Shown here one piece after another: positions 32,235 through 41,259 of a stretch of 64,000 bases of DNA. The stretch covers positions 4,836,001 through 4,900,000 of the forward strand of contig NZ_CP107985.1 of NCBI RefSeq assembly GCF_036108815.1, read 5' to 3'. Origin of the DNA: Streptomyces sp. NBC_00353 (lineage in GTDB: Bacteria > Actinomycetota > Actinomycetes > Streptomycetales > Streptomycetaceae). The notes below the pieces were generated by a model. The model did not search any database. It was not told the DNA's origin and was given only the letters and a program-made list of their open reading frames with translations. The position numbers were made by a program, and so were the translations under genes. Position 1 is the stretch's first letter, and every line of letters begins with the position of its first letter.

Positions 32235-32894
32235 TCACGGCGAGCCCAGCATGATCAGGGAGAGCCGGGTCAGCTCATCGGTCAGCCAGTCGGGCGTGAC
32301 CTGGCGCGGACGCCGGCCGTGGTGCGCGAGGAGCTCGTCGACCGAGTGGGTCATCACCATGACCGCGACCCGCTGGTCGCCGTCCCCCACCTCACCCCGC
32401 TCCGCGGCACGCTCGGCCTCGCACGTCAGGAACTCCGACCACATCCTCCGCCACATCGCGAGATGGTCGTCCACCGTGCGGCTGACGCCCAGCACTTCGA
32501 CGAACGCCACCCGCGCGCCGCGCGGATCATCCGTGACGGCCCGCACATAGGCGTCGAAGAGGCGACGGAACCGCTCCTCGGTCGAGCACTCGTCCATGCC
32601 GTCGGAGAGCAGGACCGCCTCGGACGCGCGCAGTCCGCGGGTCGCCACCTCGTCGTACAGCGCGATCAACAGCGCCTCCCGCGAGGTGAACTGCTGGGAG
32701 AAGGCCCGGACCGGCACCTTCGCCTCGGCACACAGCTGCTCGACGGTCGTGTTTGCGTAGCCGTAGGCGGCGAACAGGGCCCGTCCGGCCCGCAACAGCC
32801 GTCCACGCCACTGCGCACGGTCCTCGGCGATCGCATGGACCGTCCCGACCGCCTCGCCCGTCCCTGTTCCGCGGCTCACCAGGGCATCCACCAC
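32235..32894 (-). CDS. TetR-family regulator
   Basis: About 219 residues from GTG 32894 (or 218 from the adjacent GTG 32891), behind AGAGGA. TetR helix-turn-helix: RLLRAGRALFAAYGYANTT, then LCAEAKVPVRAFSQQFTSREAL (residues about 26-68). The C-terminal domain shows no recognised pocket motif. The frame continues upstream to 33059 but that stretch is not TetR-like. Regulon unknown; the adjacent genes are another regulator and the AAA/TPR operon. Confidence 0.8.
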   Translation of the reverse strand: MVDALVSRGTGTGEAVGTVHAIAEDRAQWRGRLLRAGRALFAAYGYANTTVEQLCAEAKVPVRAFSQQFTSREALLIALYDEVATRGLRASEAVLLSDGMDECSTEERFRRLFDAYVRAVTDDPRGARVAFVEVLGVSRTVDDHLAMWRRMWSEFLTCEAERAAERGEVGDGDQRVAVMVMTHSVDELLAHHGRRPRQVTPDWLTDELTRLSLIMLGSP

Positions 32895-33301
32895 AGGTCC
32901 TCTTTCGTCGGCCCCGACATCCCGACTCGGGGCGGCAACCCAGGAAACGCCGCCATTCTCCCCGTTTCGCCCCACAAGCGGAGGATCCGCCACGCCTTCG
33001 GTGCCCGCCGATCGCAGGCGATCCGGGCCCTCCCCAACTCCGTTCGTCCGCACCACCACTGCCGCTACGGACCGGTCTTTTCGGTAACAGGAAGCAGAGT
33101 TGTCACCCGATGACGGGCTCAGACATGGTCGGCAAGGTGCGGCGCGGGCTCAGCCGCCCGAGCCGGACCTCGCCGTCCCCGCCCTCGCCCTTTCCCCCAC
33201 CGCCTGGGCGGACTTCCCCTCGTACGCCGCGCGGCAGCAGGGGCCGGGCGGCGCCGGAGGCCGCGTCGCCGGCTGCCGGACCCGCTCCGTAGGGTGTCGG
33301 C
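32895..33301. other. intergenic region before the AAA/TPR genes
   Basis: 407 bases between the TetR start and the AAA gene. It contains a possible eroded DUF397-like coding remnant (33109-33293, listed separately) and, at its right end, TAGGGT followed after 6 bases by ATG 33302, a spacing typical of leaderless Streptomyces mRNAs. Nothing else is recognisable. Confidence 0.4.
33109..33293 (+). pseudogene. possible eroded DUF397-like gene
   Basis: ATG 33109 opens a frame MTGSDMVGKVRRG, which then reads into low-complexity Pro/Ser/Arg. In the neighbouring frame the region 33160-33250 encodes PALALSPTAWADFPSYAARQQ, resembling the C-terminal strand-helix of DUF397 proteins (typically LxFxxxAWxAF). 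A frameshift between the two would explain the pattern. This is weak, based on one short motif. Confidence 0.25.
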
Positions 33302-34630
33302 ATGTCCACCGAGTCGCCCCTGATCCAGAGCATGCGTACCGCTGTCGCCGCGGCGCCCACCGACGTACCGCTGCGCCTGCACCTCGCCGAGCTGTTGCTC
33401 GGTGAGGGTCTGAGCGAGGCCGCGGTCGCCGAGACCGCCGTGGCGTTGCAGCACGCGCCCGGGGACGCGGGGGCGCGGGCGCTCATGATGCGGGCGATGG
33501 GCCTGCCCGCACCGGCTGCCGAAGAGCCCGAGTCCGTGCCGACTCCGGCACCGCAGGAGCCCCGGGCTCAGCAGCCGGCACCGGAGGTGCCCGACGCCCC
33601 CGCGCCGCCCACCGGCTTCGACTGGGCGGCCGCCGAGAACGAGGTCGCGGACGCCGTACCGCCGCGGTTCGTGACCTCCGGCCCCACCTCCACCGCTCCC
33701 GAGGCACCCCTCGCCGCGGACGGCGGCGGCGACCCGGGGGACGCCACGGCCTGGGAGGTCGACACTCCCGGTACCGTCACGCTCGCCGACGTCGGCGGCA
33801 TGGAGGAGATCAAGGAACGCCTCGAAGCCGCGTTCCTCGCTCCCATGCGCAATCCCGAACTGGGCAGGTTGTACGGGAAGAGCCTGCGCGGCGGGCTGTT
33901 GATGTACGGGCCGCCCGGCTGCGGGAAGACGTTCATCGCGCGGGCCGTCGCCGGTGAGCTCGGGGCGAGCTTCATGTCCGTGTCGATCAACGACGTGCTC
34001 GACATGTGGATGGGCAACTCCGAGCGCAATATGCACGAGGTCTTCGAGACAGCCCGCCGCCAGGCGCCGTGCGTGCTGTTCCTGGACGAGGTCGATGCGC
34101 TGGGAGCCAAGCGCAGTCGTATGCAGCACGGTGGGATGCGCAACACCGTCAACCAGTTGCTCACCGAACTGGACGGCGTCGGCGGGGCCAACGAGGGCGT
34201 GTTCGTGCTCGCCGCGACCAACGTCCCCTGGGATGTGGACATCGCGCTGCGGCGCCCCGGCCGGCTCGACCGCACCCTGCTCGTCCTGCCGCCGGACGCG
34301 CCGGCACGCGAGGCGATCCTCCGCTACCACCTGCGCGACCGGCCGATCGAATCCGTCGACCTGGGCAAGCTGGTCAAGGTCACCGAGGATCTGTCGGGCG
34401 CCGATCTGGCCCACCTCTGCGAATCCGCGTCGGAGCGGGCGCTGCTCGACTCGACCCGTACCGGGGTGGTCCGGATGATCAACATGAAGGATCTGCTGGG
34501 TGCGGCGAAGGAGGTCCGGCCGTCCACCGATCCGTGGTTCGCCTCGGCGCGCAATGTCGCGATGTTCGCCAACGAGGGCGGCATGTACGACGAGTTGCTC
34601 GCCTACCTGAAGAGGAAGCGCAAGCTGTGA
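33302..34630 (+). CDS. AAA ATPase with N-terminal TPR-like region
   Basis: 442 residues. Residues about 1-65 are helical with ALQHAPGDAGARALMM, TPR-like. A Pro/Ala/Glu-rich linker follows (about 70-130), then a single AAA module: GMEEIKERL, Walker A GPPGCGKT (203-210), Walker B VLFLDEVDAL (about 258-267), sensor LAATN, and arginine-finger RRPGRLDR. A degenerate C-terminal helical domain ends ELLAYLKRKRKL. Similar to FtsH/Cdc48-type remodelling ATPases, but without protease or membrane segments. Its stop overlaps the GTG start of the next gene, so the two work together. Confidence 0.8.
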   Translation: MSTESPLIQSMRTAVAAAPTDVPLRLHLAELLLGEGLSEAAVAETAVALQHAPGDAGARALMMRAMGLPAPAAEEPESVPTPAPQEPRAQQPAPEVPDAPAPPTGFDWAAAENEVADAVPPRFVTSGPTSTAPEAPLAADGGGDPGDATAWEVDTPGTVTLADVGGMEEIKERLEAAFLAPMRNPELGRLYGKSLRGGLLMYGPPGCGKTFIARAVAGELGASFMSVSINDVLDMWMGNSERNMHEVFETARRQAPCVLFLDEVDALGAKRSRMQHGGMRNTVNQLLTELDGVGGANEGVFVLAATNVPWDVDIALRRPGRLDRTLLVLPPDAPAREAILRYHLRDRPIESVDLGKLVKVTEDLSGADLAHLCESASERALLDSTRTGVVRMINMKDLLGAAKEVRPSTDPWFASARNVAMFANEGGMYDELLAYLKRKRKL

Positions 34631-35691
34631 CCACTGCCGAGCACCCCCTGACCGAGCAGGCGGCCGCCCTCATCGGCCTGGACCGGCTGGACGAGGCGAA
34701 GGCCCTGCTGACCGAGCGACTCGCCGAGGACCCCGAGGACTTCCGGGCCTGGGTGCGGCTGGCGCGCTGCCATCTGCGCGAGCGGGAGTTCGAGGACGTC
34801 GTCACCACCACCGGCGAGGCGCTGCGGATCGCCCCGCAGGACTGCGACGCATGGATCGTGCGGATGTACGGGCTGCGCAGGACCGGTCGTCGGGACGAGG
34901 CGCTCGCGGCGGCCCAGGAGGCGGTGCGGATCAACCCGCACTCGTGGCAGGCGGTCGACGCGCTCGCGGAGGCGGTCAGTGCCTGGCAGCCGCGCTGGCC
35001 CGAGGTCCTCGAGCTGGCGCAGACGGCGGTCCGGATGGCCCCCGAGGAGCCCGCGGCGTACCAGGGGCTGTGGAAGGCGGCGCTGCTCAACGGGGCCTTC
35101 GACGTGCGGGACCACGCGATCCGCGAGACGCTGCGGCTCGACCCGACGAGTGCCTGGGCGCTTCGTGAGCTCGCCGAGAAGCAGGCCGCCGCGCCCGGCA
35201 CGGGGCCCGGGCGGCGGGCGGAGGTGTACGCGTCCGCGCTGGCCGCCGACCCCGGTTCCGACAGCATGCGCATGGGGCTGGACCGGGCCGTGTTCCAGAT
35301 GCTGCGTGGCACCCGGTGGCTCGCCGTGCTGAGTCTGGTGCTGGCGGGTGCGGCGATCAACCTGTTCCCGTCCGACGGGGACGGACCCGAGCTGCCGCTG
35401 CCGATCGGCACGCGGCTCTACGTGCTGGCGCTGATCGCGGTGGTCTGGGCGTTCGGCGCGTGGCGGCGCTACCGGAAGCTGCGGGCGGGGGTGCAGCTGA
35501 GTGTCCGGTCGCTGTTGCGCCGGATGTTCTGGGCACGGCTGGTGCTGGTGCAGGCGGCGGTGGGGACGCTGTGCGCGGTGGCCGTCGTGGCGGTGCCGTG
35601 GACGGACCGGGGTGTTCCGCAGGTGGTGTTCTGGGTGGGGCTGGGGCCGACACTGCTGACGATCTGGTTCGACCGTCCGCGCACGCGGTAG
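34627..35691 (+). CDS. TPR-repeat membrane protein, partner of the AAA ATPase
   Basis: 354 residues. Three to four TPR units in the N-terminal part: LDRLDEAKALLTERLAEDPEDF, WVRLARCHLREREFED and GLRRTGRRDEALAAAQEAV (residues about 15-180). Then two transmembrane pairs: TRWLAVLSLVLAGAAINLF, LYVLALIAVVWAFGAW and a final pair ending WFDRPRTR. The AAA protein probably docks on this membrane protein through TPR contacts; this is inference. Starts at GTG 34627 in GTGA overlap with the ATPase. It converges on the ABC permease with a 1-base gap. Confidence 0.78.
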   Translation: MTTAEHPLTEQAAALIGLDRLDEAKALLTERLAEDPEDFRAWVRLARCHLREREFEDVVTTTGEALRIAPQDCDAWIVRMYGLRRTGRRDEALAAAQEAVRINPHSWQAVDALAEAVSAWQPRWPEVLELAQTAVRMAPEEPAAYQGLWKAALLNGAFDVRDHAIRETLRLDPTSAWALRELAEKQAAAPGTGPGRRAEVYASALAADPGSDSMRMGLDRAVFQMLRGTRWLAVLSLVLAGAAINLFPSDGDGPELPLPIGTRLYVLALIAVVWAFGAWRRYRKLRAGVQLSVRSLLRRMFWARLVLVQAAVGTLCAVAVVAVPWTDRGVPQVVFWVGLGPTLLTIWFDRPRTR

Positions 35692-35692
35692 C

Positions 35693-36556
35693 TCAGCGGG
35701 CCAGCCGGCCGAGGAGCGAACCTGCGGCGACGATGCCGACGAGCGCGGCGAAGGCGAGGATCGCGAAGTCGAGCCCCAGGTGGGCCGGTGTACCGATGAG
35801 CAGCCCGCGCAGGGCGTCGACCTGGTAGCTCAGCGGGTTCACCCTGCTGATGGCCTGGAGCCAGCCCGGCATCAGCGCGACCGGGTACAGCGCGTTGGAC
35901 GCGAAGAACAGCGGCATGGTGATGGCCTGGCCGATGCCCATCAGCCGGTCGCGGGTCAGGACGATGCCGGCGATCGACATCGACAGGCAGGAGAAGAACG
36001 CCGAGGCGAGGACGACGACCACGACCACGCCGAGCAGGCGCAACGGGTTCCAGGTCATGCCGACACCGATCAGCGCGGCGATCACGATGACGACCGCCGC
36101 CTGGATCACGGCTTTCACTCCGGCGGCGAAGGCCTTGCCGGTCACCAGGGCGGTCCGCGGCGTCGGTGTGACCATGAGTTTGGTGAGGACACCCGAGTCC
36201 CGCTCCCAGATGATCATGATGCCGTAGAAGATCGCGATGAACATGGCGGACTGGGCGATGATGCCGGGCGCCAGGAAGTCGAGGTAGGGGACGCCGCCGG
36301 TCGGGATGGCGTGGATTCGGGAGAACGTCACGCCGAAGACCAGCAGCCAGAGCGCCGGCTGCACGGCGCGGGTGTAGATCTCGGTGCGGTCGTGGCGCAG
36401 CTTCTGCATTTCCACGACGCACATCGCGGTGACGCGCGCGGGGACGACGCGCCAGCCGGTGCGGGGCGGCGGCGGGTCCAGCAGCAGAGCGAACCGCTCG
36501 TCGGGCGAGCCGGGTTCAGCCGAGGCGTGATGCGGTGCGACGGGTACGGCGGACAT
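35693..36556 (-). CDS. ABC-2 type transporter permease (DrrB-like)
   Basis: 287 residues from ATG 36556, behind GGGAG at about 9 bases; an ATG at 36580 lacks a ribosome site. Hydrophobic segments with the ABC-2 signature PGIIAQSAMFIAIFYGIMIIWERDSG, then LPYQVDALRGLLIG near the end (here written LSYQVDALRGLLIG). It probably forms an efflux pump with the ATPase upstream. The usual substrates of DrrAB-like pairs are lipophilic drugs; the actual one is unknown. It starts inside the last part of the ATPase gene. Confidence 0.83.
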   Translation of the reverse strand: MSAVPVAPHHASAEPGSPDERFALLLDPPPPRTGWRVVPARVTAMCVVEMQKLRHDRTEIYTRAVQPALWLLVFGVTFSRIHAIPTGGVPYLDFLAPGIIAQSAMFIAIFYGIMIIWERDSGVLTKLMVTPTPRTALVTGKAFAAGVKAVIQAAVVIVIAALIGVGMTWNPLRLLGVVVVVVLASAFFSCLSMSIAGIVLTRDRLMGIGQAITMPLFFASNALYPVALMPGWLQAISRVNPLSYQVDALRGLLIGTPAHLGLDFAILAFAALVGIVAAGSLLGRLAR

Positions 36557-37418
36557 CGCGGAACGCTCCCTTCCGTTCATCGGAACCTGAGCCGGGGCCG
36601 GAGCCTGAACCGGGACCGGAGCCGGGGCCTGAGCCGGGGCCGGGGTCGTCCAGGCCGCTTCCGGAGTGGTACCGGAAGACGTCCTCCAGGGTGGGCGGCG
36701 GCAGGACGGTCTCGCCGGACTCCCGGCGGTGCGCGATCAGTCCGGCCTTGAGCTCGGCGGGCGTGCCGAGCGCGCGGAGTCTGCCGAGGTGCATGAGGGC
36801 CAGCCGGTCGCAGCGCTGATCGGCCTCGTCCATGGAGTGGGTGGTGACCAGCACGGTCATCCCGGTGCCGGTCCGGATCTCGGTGATGCGGTCCCAGACA
36901 CTGTCGCGCGCGATCGGGTCCAGGCCGATGGTCGGCTCGTCCAGGATCATCAGGCGGGGTGCGCTGACCAGGGCCTGGGCCAGTTCGAGGCGGCGCACCA
37001 TGCCGCCGGAGTATGTGGCGGCGAGCCGGTGCGCCTGGGGGCCGAGGCCGACCGCGTCCAGCGCCTGTCCGACGCGGGCCGCGCGCTGGCGGCGGGGCAC
37101 GTCGAAGACGCGGGCGAAGAGGGCGACGTTCTCCCGGCCGGTGAGACTGGCGTCGGCCGACAGCTGCTGCGGTACGTAACCGAGCAGGCGCCGTACGGCC
37201 ATCTTCTGCCGGGCCGCGTCATGGCCGAACACCTCGATGACACCGGGCGGCACGGGCAGCAGGGTGGTGATCGCGCGCAAGGTGGTCGTCTTGCCCGCGC
37301 CGTTGGGCCCGAGCAGGCCGAAGACCTCGCCGGGGTGGACCAGCAGGTCCAGACCGTCGACGGCTTTCGACGTACCGAAGGAGTAGGTCAGACCGGTGCA
37401 GCTGAGAGCGGGGGTCAC
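36516..37418 (-). CDS. ABC transporter ATP-binding protein (DrrA-like)
   Basis: 300 residues. Walker A GLLGPNGAGKTTTLRAI, Q-loop YVPQQLSADASLTG, signature YSGGMVRRLELA, Walker B LMILDEPTIGLDP and THSMDEADQRCDRLA. The C-terminus ends in a Gly/Pro/Ser tail from a hexanucleotide repeat (36586-36648). It overlaps the permease gene by 41 bases and its start overlaps the MarR stop. Together this is a MarR-ATPase-permease export operon. Confidence 0.88.
   Translation of the reverse strand: MTPALSCTGLTYSFGTSKAVDGLDLLVHPGEVFGLLGPNGAGKTTTLRAITTLLPVPPGVIEVFGHDAARQKMAVRRLLGYVPQQLSADASLTGRENVALFARVFDVPRRQRAARVGQALDAVGLGPQAHRLAATYSGGMVRRLELAQALVSAPRLMILDEPTIGLDPIARDSVWDRITEIRTGTGMTVLVTTHSMDEADQRCDRLALMHLGRLRALGTPAELKAGLIAHRRESGETVLPPPTLEDVFRYHSGSGLDDPGPGSGPGSGPGSGSGPGSGSDERKGAFRDVRRTRRTASRLG
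36586..36648 (-). repeat. hexanucleotide repeat in the ATPase C-terminus
   Basis: The minus strand encodes repeating Gly-Pro-Gly-Ser units (PGPGSGPGSGPGSGS) from a slippage-prone CCGGxx tract. It creates an unstructured tail after the domain end. Repeat number may vary between strains. Confidence 0.6.
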
Positions 37419-37870
37419 GGGGGCTCCTCCCCTTCGCGCAATGAGTCGGCGAGTCTGCGCAGTGACGGGAGCGCGGCGGTCAGCGCGGCCCGGTCGGCCG
37501 CGTCGAGCTTCGCGACGTGTTCACGGAAGAGCGCGTCGCGCCGGGCACGCCACTCGCGCAGCCGCGCGACGCCTGCGGGGGTCGGGTACAGCAGTGCGGC
37601 ACGCCCGTCGCCGGGGTCGGTCTCCCGTCGCAACAGCCCTTGCGCGACCAGGTGGTTGACCAGGGTGCTGACGGAGTTGGCCGCGAGGCAGAGGTCGTGC
37701 GCGGCGGCGGAGACCCGGATGCCAGGTCCGGCGGCGACAAGACGGAGCAGTTCGGCGTGCGCCCCACGCAGCCGGGGTGGGGGCAGCCCGCTCCACAGCC
37801 GTCGCCGGGCGAGCCTCTGGATGCGGGGCAGAAGTCCGGCGAGCTCATCCGGTAGATCACCCGCCGCCAT
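37415..37870 (-). CDS. MarR-family regulator of the ABC exporter
   Basis: 151 residues. Winged-helix core: LRLVAAGPGIRVSAAAHDLCLAANSVSTLVNHLVAQGLLRRETD (split in pieces of 20), followed by DPGDGRAALLYPTPAG for the wing. Start ATG 37870 lies at the edge of an imperfect palindrome (37871-37893) with TAAAAT at 6 bases before it, so the transcript is probably leaderless and autorepressed. Its stop overlaps the ATPase start. Confidence 0.85.
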   Translation of the reverse strand: MAAGDLPDELAGLLPRIQRLARRRLWSGLPPPRLRGAHAELLRLVAAGPGIRVSAAAHDLCLAANSVSTLVNHLVAQGLLRRETDPGDGRAALLYPTPAGVARLREWRARRDALFREHVAKLDAADRAALTAALPSLRRLADSLREGEEPP

Positions 37871-37893
37871 GCATCCATTTTAGCTCTGTATGC
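37871..37893. promoter_or_regulatory. MarR operator at its own start codon
   Basis: GCATCCA (37871-37877) and TGTATGC (37887-37893) match at 6 of 7 positions. The minus-strand -10-like TAAAAT lies between them, ending 6 bases from the ATG. The overlap suggests direct autorepression of the MarR-ABC operon. Confidence 0.5.
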
Positions 37894-38079
37894 GAGGTGT
37901 CAGCCGTGTGTGATTGCCGCGGTGTGTGATTGCCCCGGTCCGACCGGCGGAACCGGGTGCGCTGCGAACTCTCCGTTGCGTACGGCAGGGCCGGCCGGCG
38001 GCCACGGGCATGAACATGCCCCCACTACCGACGGGCGGGCCGCCACCCCACCCCGTCGGTGGCTTCGAGCGGGCGGGCC

Positions 38080-39441
38080 TCAATCGGCGAGTGCACCCAT
38101 GGGGTCCCAGGCCGGCAGGACGATCGGCGGCTCGTCGAGGGCGGCGGCCAGTTCCGGCGGCAGTGCGGAGCGCCGCACCGCGACCTCGAAGACGTGCTCG
38201 CCGAACCATGAGTCGTTCATGGTCCAGAAGCCCTTGTCGGCCTTCTCATCGCCCCAGCTGTTCTCGACCCGCCAGCGGCGCGGAGCGCCGTCGACCACAT
38301 CCACGCCGGTCAACAGCATCGCGTGCGTCATCTGGGTCTCGTGGTGGATGAGCCGTGCCGCCTTGTCCAGCTCGAACGACGTGTCGTAGACGGCCTCGTA
38401 GTCGAACAGATCGGCGTCCCAGATCCCGAGGTCCGCACGCATCATCCGGGCCACGTCGCAGCCGAACCAGACCGGCTCGCCGCCGACGACGGCGTCCGTA
38501 CTGAGACGCTTCAGCAGGTCCATCTCCACGTTCAGGTAGACCACCGGCGGAGCTTCGACGACGTTGCCCAAGTACTCGACGGTGAAGGTGCGGCCGGCCG
38601 GACTCGACTCCCTCGGGTCGTGGACGATACAGACGTAGTCGTCGAGGGGTATCTGCACGTACGACTTCGCGAACTCGGCCGGCGTCATCCAGCCGGCGCG
38701 GTGGAACTCCTGATCCTTGTCCCGCCACTGCCACAGAAACCGCTGCGGCGGTGTACCGAGGTGGATGCTGAGTACGCGGTGGACGGCGGCCAGCACCGCT
38801 CGCTTGTGCACGCGCTGCGCCTCGGCCCCCTCGGCGGCCGCCCGGCGCAGATCCCGGGCACCCTGGCGGAGCAGGCTCCTCAGGGCCCGGTTCATCGGTC
38901 CCGTCGCCGACGAGCTGTCCGTCTCCGGCATCGCCGACTTCGGTACCAGGCCGTGCTTGGCGACCAGCGCCACGAACATGTTCCACTGGCCGCCGTCGCT
39001 GATGGGGTCCCCGAGCAGGTGCGCCACCGTCCGGTCGTCGACGTCTCGGTCAGCGGTCTCGATGATGGCCTCGAGGAAGTGGTTCGCCCGCTCGAACTTG
39101 TCCCACCAGAGCAGGTAGTTCTGGGAGAACTCGAAGTCCTTCACACCGAGCTTCCGTGCGGCGCCGACGCGCAGCAGGTTGAGCCCGGCGAACATCCAAC
39201 AGCGCCCGCTGTTCTTCTGGTTGGTGACTTTCCAGTCGTCCAGGTGGTGGGAGACCGAGTGGTCGACGGCGGTCACGATCCGCCGGTCCAGGGCGATGTC
39301 GTCCACGGGCGTCTGGGTCACGGCGTTCTGCATCAGCCGGTTCGCCGGCCGAGAGGCGAACTCCTTCTCGAAGACCTCGAACTGCGCGGGGGTGAGACTG
39401 CGGTCGGTGGCCTGATGGGAGTGAGGGTGTCCGAGCGTCAC
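38080..39441 (-). CDS. C1-family peptidase, bleomycin hydrolase/PepC type
   Basis: 453 residues. The catalytic Cys lies in TNQKNSGRCWMFAGLNLL, the His in TQMTHAMLLTGVD and the Asn in RRWRVENSWGDEKADKG, giving the Cys-His-Asn triad in the order and spacing of bleomycin hydrolase and aminopeptidase C. No signal peptide, so it is intracellular. It cleaves N-terminal residues from peptides; related enzymes inactivate bleomycin. Downstream of the MarR-ABC block; start ATG 39441. Confidence 0.87.
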   Translation of the reverse strand: MTLGHPHSHQATDRSLTPAQFEVFEKEFASRPANRLMQNAVTQTPVDDIALDRRIVTAVDHSVSHHLDDWKVTNQKNSGRCWMFAGLNLLRVGAARKLGVKDFEFSQNYLLWWDKFERANHFLEAIIETADRDVDDRTVAHLLGDPISDGGQWNMFVALVAKHGLVPKSAMPETDSSSATGPMNRALRSLLRQGARDLRRAAAEGAEAQRVHKRAVLAAVHRVLSIHLGTPPQRFLWQWRDKDQEFHRAGWMTPAEFAKSYVQIPLDDYVCIVHDPRESSPAGRTFTVEYLGNVVEAPPVVYLNVEMDLLKRLSTDAVVGGEPVWFGCDVARMMRADLGIWDADLFDYEAVYDTSFELDKAARLIHHETQMTHAMLLTGVDVVDGAPRRWRVENSWGDEKADKGFWTMNDSWFGEHVFEVAVRRSALPPELAAALDEPPIVLPAWDPMGALAD

Positions 39442-39730
39442 AGTATCCGCTTCCAGTTCTCGAGTCGGCCCGTGATCGCGCGGGCCCGGGGCAGGCGTGA
39501 GGGGAAGGCGGTCTCACCGTCGCACGGCCGTTCAGCCGCAGTCAACGGAGTTGCCCACACGATCGACGAGGTGACCTGCCGTGGCGTGCCGGGCGCGCAT
39601 CCGCCCCCGCTCTTCGGGAACGGTGCGCCGGTCAGCACGTGTTGGCCGTGCAGTTACGCCACAACCCACGGCGGGGTGAACGGAGCGGCCCCCGAGCAAA
39701 CCCGTCGGCCACGTGCAGGCCGCGGCACGC

Positions 39731-40249
39731 TCACCGCTCCGGGAACCGCTCCCCGCACCTGCTGCAGAACACCGGCGCCGGATCGACCGAGAGGCGGCCG
39801 CAGTCGGGACAGACCCGGTCCAGCATGCAGGGCCCCTCGCCGCCTTCGTGCGCCGCCGGGACCTCGACCGAGGGCTTGATGGTCAGGCCCGGACGGCGGC
39901 GGTGGACGGTGAGGTACGCCAGGCCGTCCGGGCCGGCCGCGAGGGCGCGGCGGGAGGTGCGGGGCAACCAGAGGACCGTGGTGGGGGCGAGCTCCAGGAC
40001 CTCTGCGCCCGTGGTCGCCCGGCCGCTTCCCGCGATGACGACGAGGAGCACGTCGAGGACGTCCTCCTGATGCTCCCCGACCTCGCCGCCCGGCGGCAGA
40101 CGCACCAGGTTGGCGTCCAGCTCCCTCCCCTGTTCAGCCAGTTGCCAGAGCGCACCGCGCCGGTCGGGGGCTGCGGTGGCGAGCAGATCGTCGAGTACGG
40201 CCAGGACCCGTGGGGTGGAAATCACGGCAGCCACGCTACGCCCCGCCAT
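39731..40249 (-). CDS. cupin-like protein with a C-terminal zinc ribbon
   Basis: 172 residues from ATG 40249; GTG 40225 is an alternative. The middle is cupin-like: LPPGGEVGEHQEDVLDVLLVVI, VLELAPTTVLWLPR. The C-terminus has DRVCPDCGRLS and FCSRCGERFPER, a four-Cys zinc ribbon. Function unknown; it may bind a regulator or metal. Divergent from proline iminopeptidase with 38 bases between starts. The 289 bases below (39442-39730) show nothing recognisable. Confidence 0.6.
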   Translation of the reverse strand: MAGRSVAAVISTPRVLAVLDDLLATAAPDRRGALWQLAEQGRELDANLVRLPPGGEVGEHQEDVLDVLLVVIAGSGRATTGAEVLELAPTTVLWLPRTSRRALAAGPDGLAYLTVHRRRPGLTIKPSVEVPAAHEGGEGPCMLDRVCPDCGRLSVDPAPVFCSRCGERFPER

Positions 40250-40287
40250 AAGGTGAGCCCTTTGGCCCGGACCGGAAGGACGCCGCC

Positions 40288-41259
40288 ATGGACCGCAAGC
40301 CCGACGAGAAGTACCCGGTGATCGAACCGTACGACCAGGGCATGCTCGACGTCGGTGACGGCAACCTCGTGTACTGGGAGGTCTGCGGCAACCCGGACGG
40401 CAAGCCCGCGCTGGTCGTCCACGGCGGTCCGGGGTCGGGGTGCGGCGCGCACGCCCGGCAGTACTTCGACCCGGACCGGTACCGGATCGTCCTCTTCGAC
40501 CAGCGGGGCTGCGGCCGGTCGACCCCGCACGCGAGCGACCCGGCCGCCGACATGCGGCACAACACCACCGCCCACCTGATCGCCGACATGGAGCGGCTGC
40601 GTGCCCGTCTCGGGATCGAGAAGTGGCTGCTGTACGGGGGGTCCTGGGGGTCGACGCTGATCCTGGCGTACGCACAGGAGCATCCCCAGCGGGTCTCCGA
40701 GATCGTGATCCCGGCCGTCACGACGACCCGGCGCAGTGAGATCGACTGGCTGTACCGGGGGGCCGGGCGGATCTTTCCGGAGGCGTGGGACCTGTTCCGG
40801 GCGGGCGTCCCGGAGGCGGCCGGGGACGGCGACCTGGTGGCCGCGTACGCCCGGCGGATGGAGAGCCCCGACACCGCGGTACGGGCGAAGGCCACGGCCG
40901 ACTGGTGCGCCTGGGAGGACGCGGTTCTCTCCCAGGAGACGTACTCGGGACCACCCCCCTACAGCGGCCGGCCGGGCAGGGCCCAGCAGGCGCTGGTACG
41001 GATCTGCTCGCACTACTTCTCCCACGGCGCCTGGCTGGAGGAGGGGCAGCTGATCCGGAACGCCGGGCGGCTGGCGGGGATCCCGGGGGTGCTGGTGCAC
41101 GGCCGGTTCGACCTCGCCGGCCCGCTGATCACCGCGTGGGAGCTGGCGAGGGCCTGGCCGGACGCGGAGCTGACCGTGATCGACGGGGCGGGGCATCTGG
41201 GCGGTCCGGCGACCACCCGGGCGGTCCTGGAGGCACTGGACCGGTTCGCCGCGCAGTAG
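40288..41259 (+). CDS. pip: proline iminopeptidase
   Basis: 323 residues, alpha/beta-hydrolase. Releases N-terminal proline from peptides in the cytosol. Motifs: LVVHGGPGSGC (oxyanion HGGPG), GGSWGSTLIL (nucleophile Ser near residue 118), GRFDLAGP (Asp) and DGAGHLGG (His near 300). Ribosome site GGAAGGA just before ATG 40288. Highly typical of the family in length and motif spacing. Confidence 0.92.
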   Translation: MDRKPDEKYPVIEPYDQGMLDVGDGNLVYWEVCGNPDGKPALVVHGGPGSGCGAHARQYFDPDRYRIVLFDQRGCGRSTPHASDPAADMRHNTTAHLIADMERLRARLGIEKWLLYGGSWGSTLILAYAQEHPQRVSEIVIPAVTTTRRSEIDWLYRGAGRIFPEAWDLFRAGVPEAAGDGDLVAAYARRMESPDTAVRAKATADWCAWEDAVLSQETYSGPPPYSGRPGRAQQALVRICSHYFSHGAWLEEGQLIRNAGRLAGIPGVLVHGRFDLAGPLITAWELARAWPDAELTVIDGAGHLGGPATTRAVLEALDRFAAQ

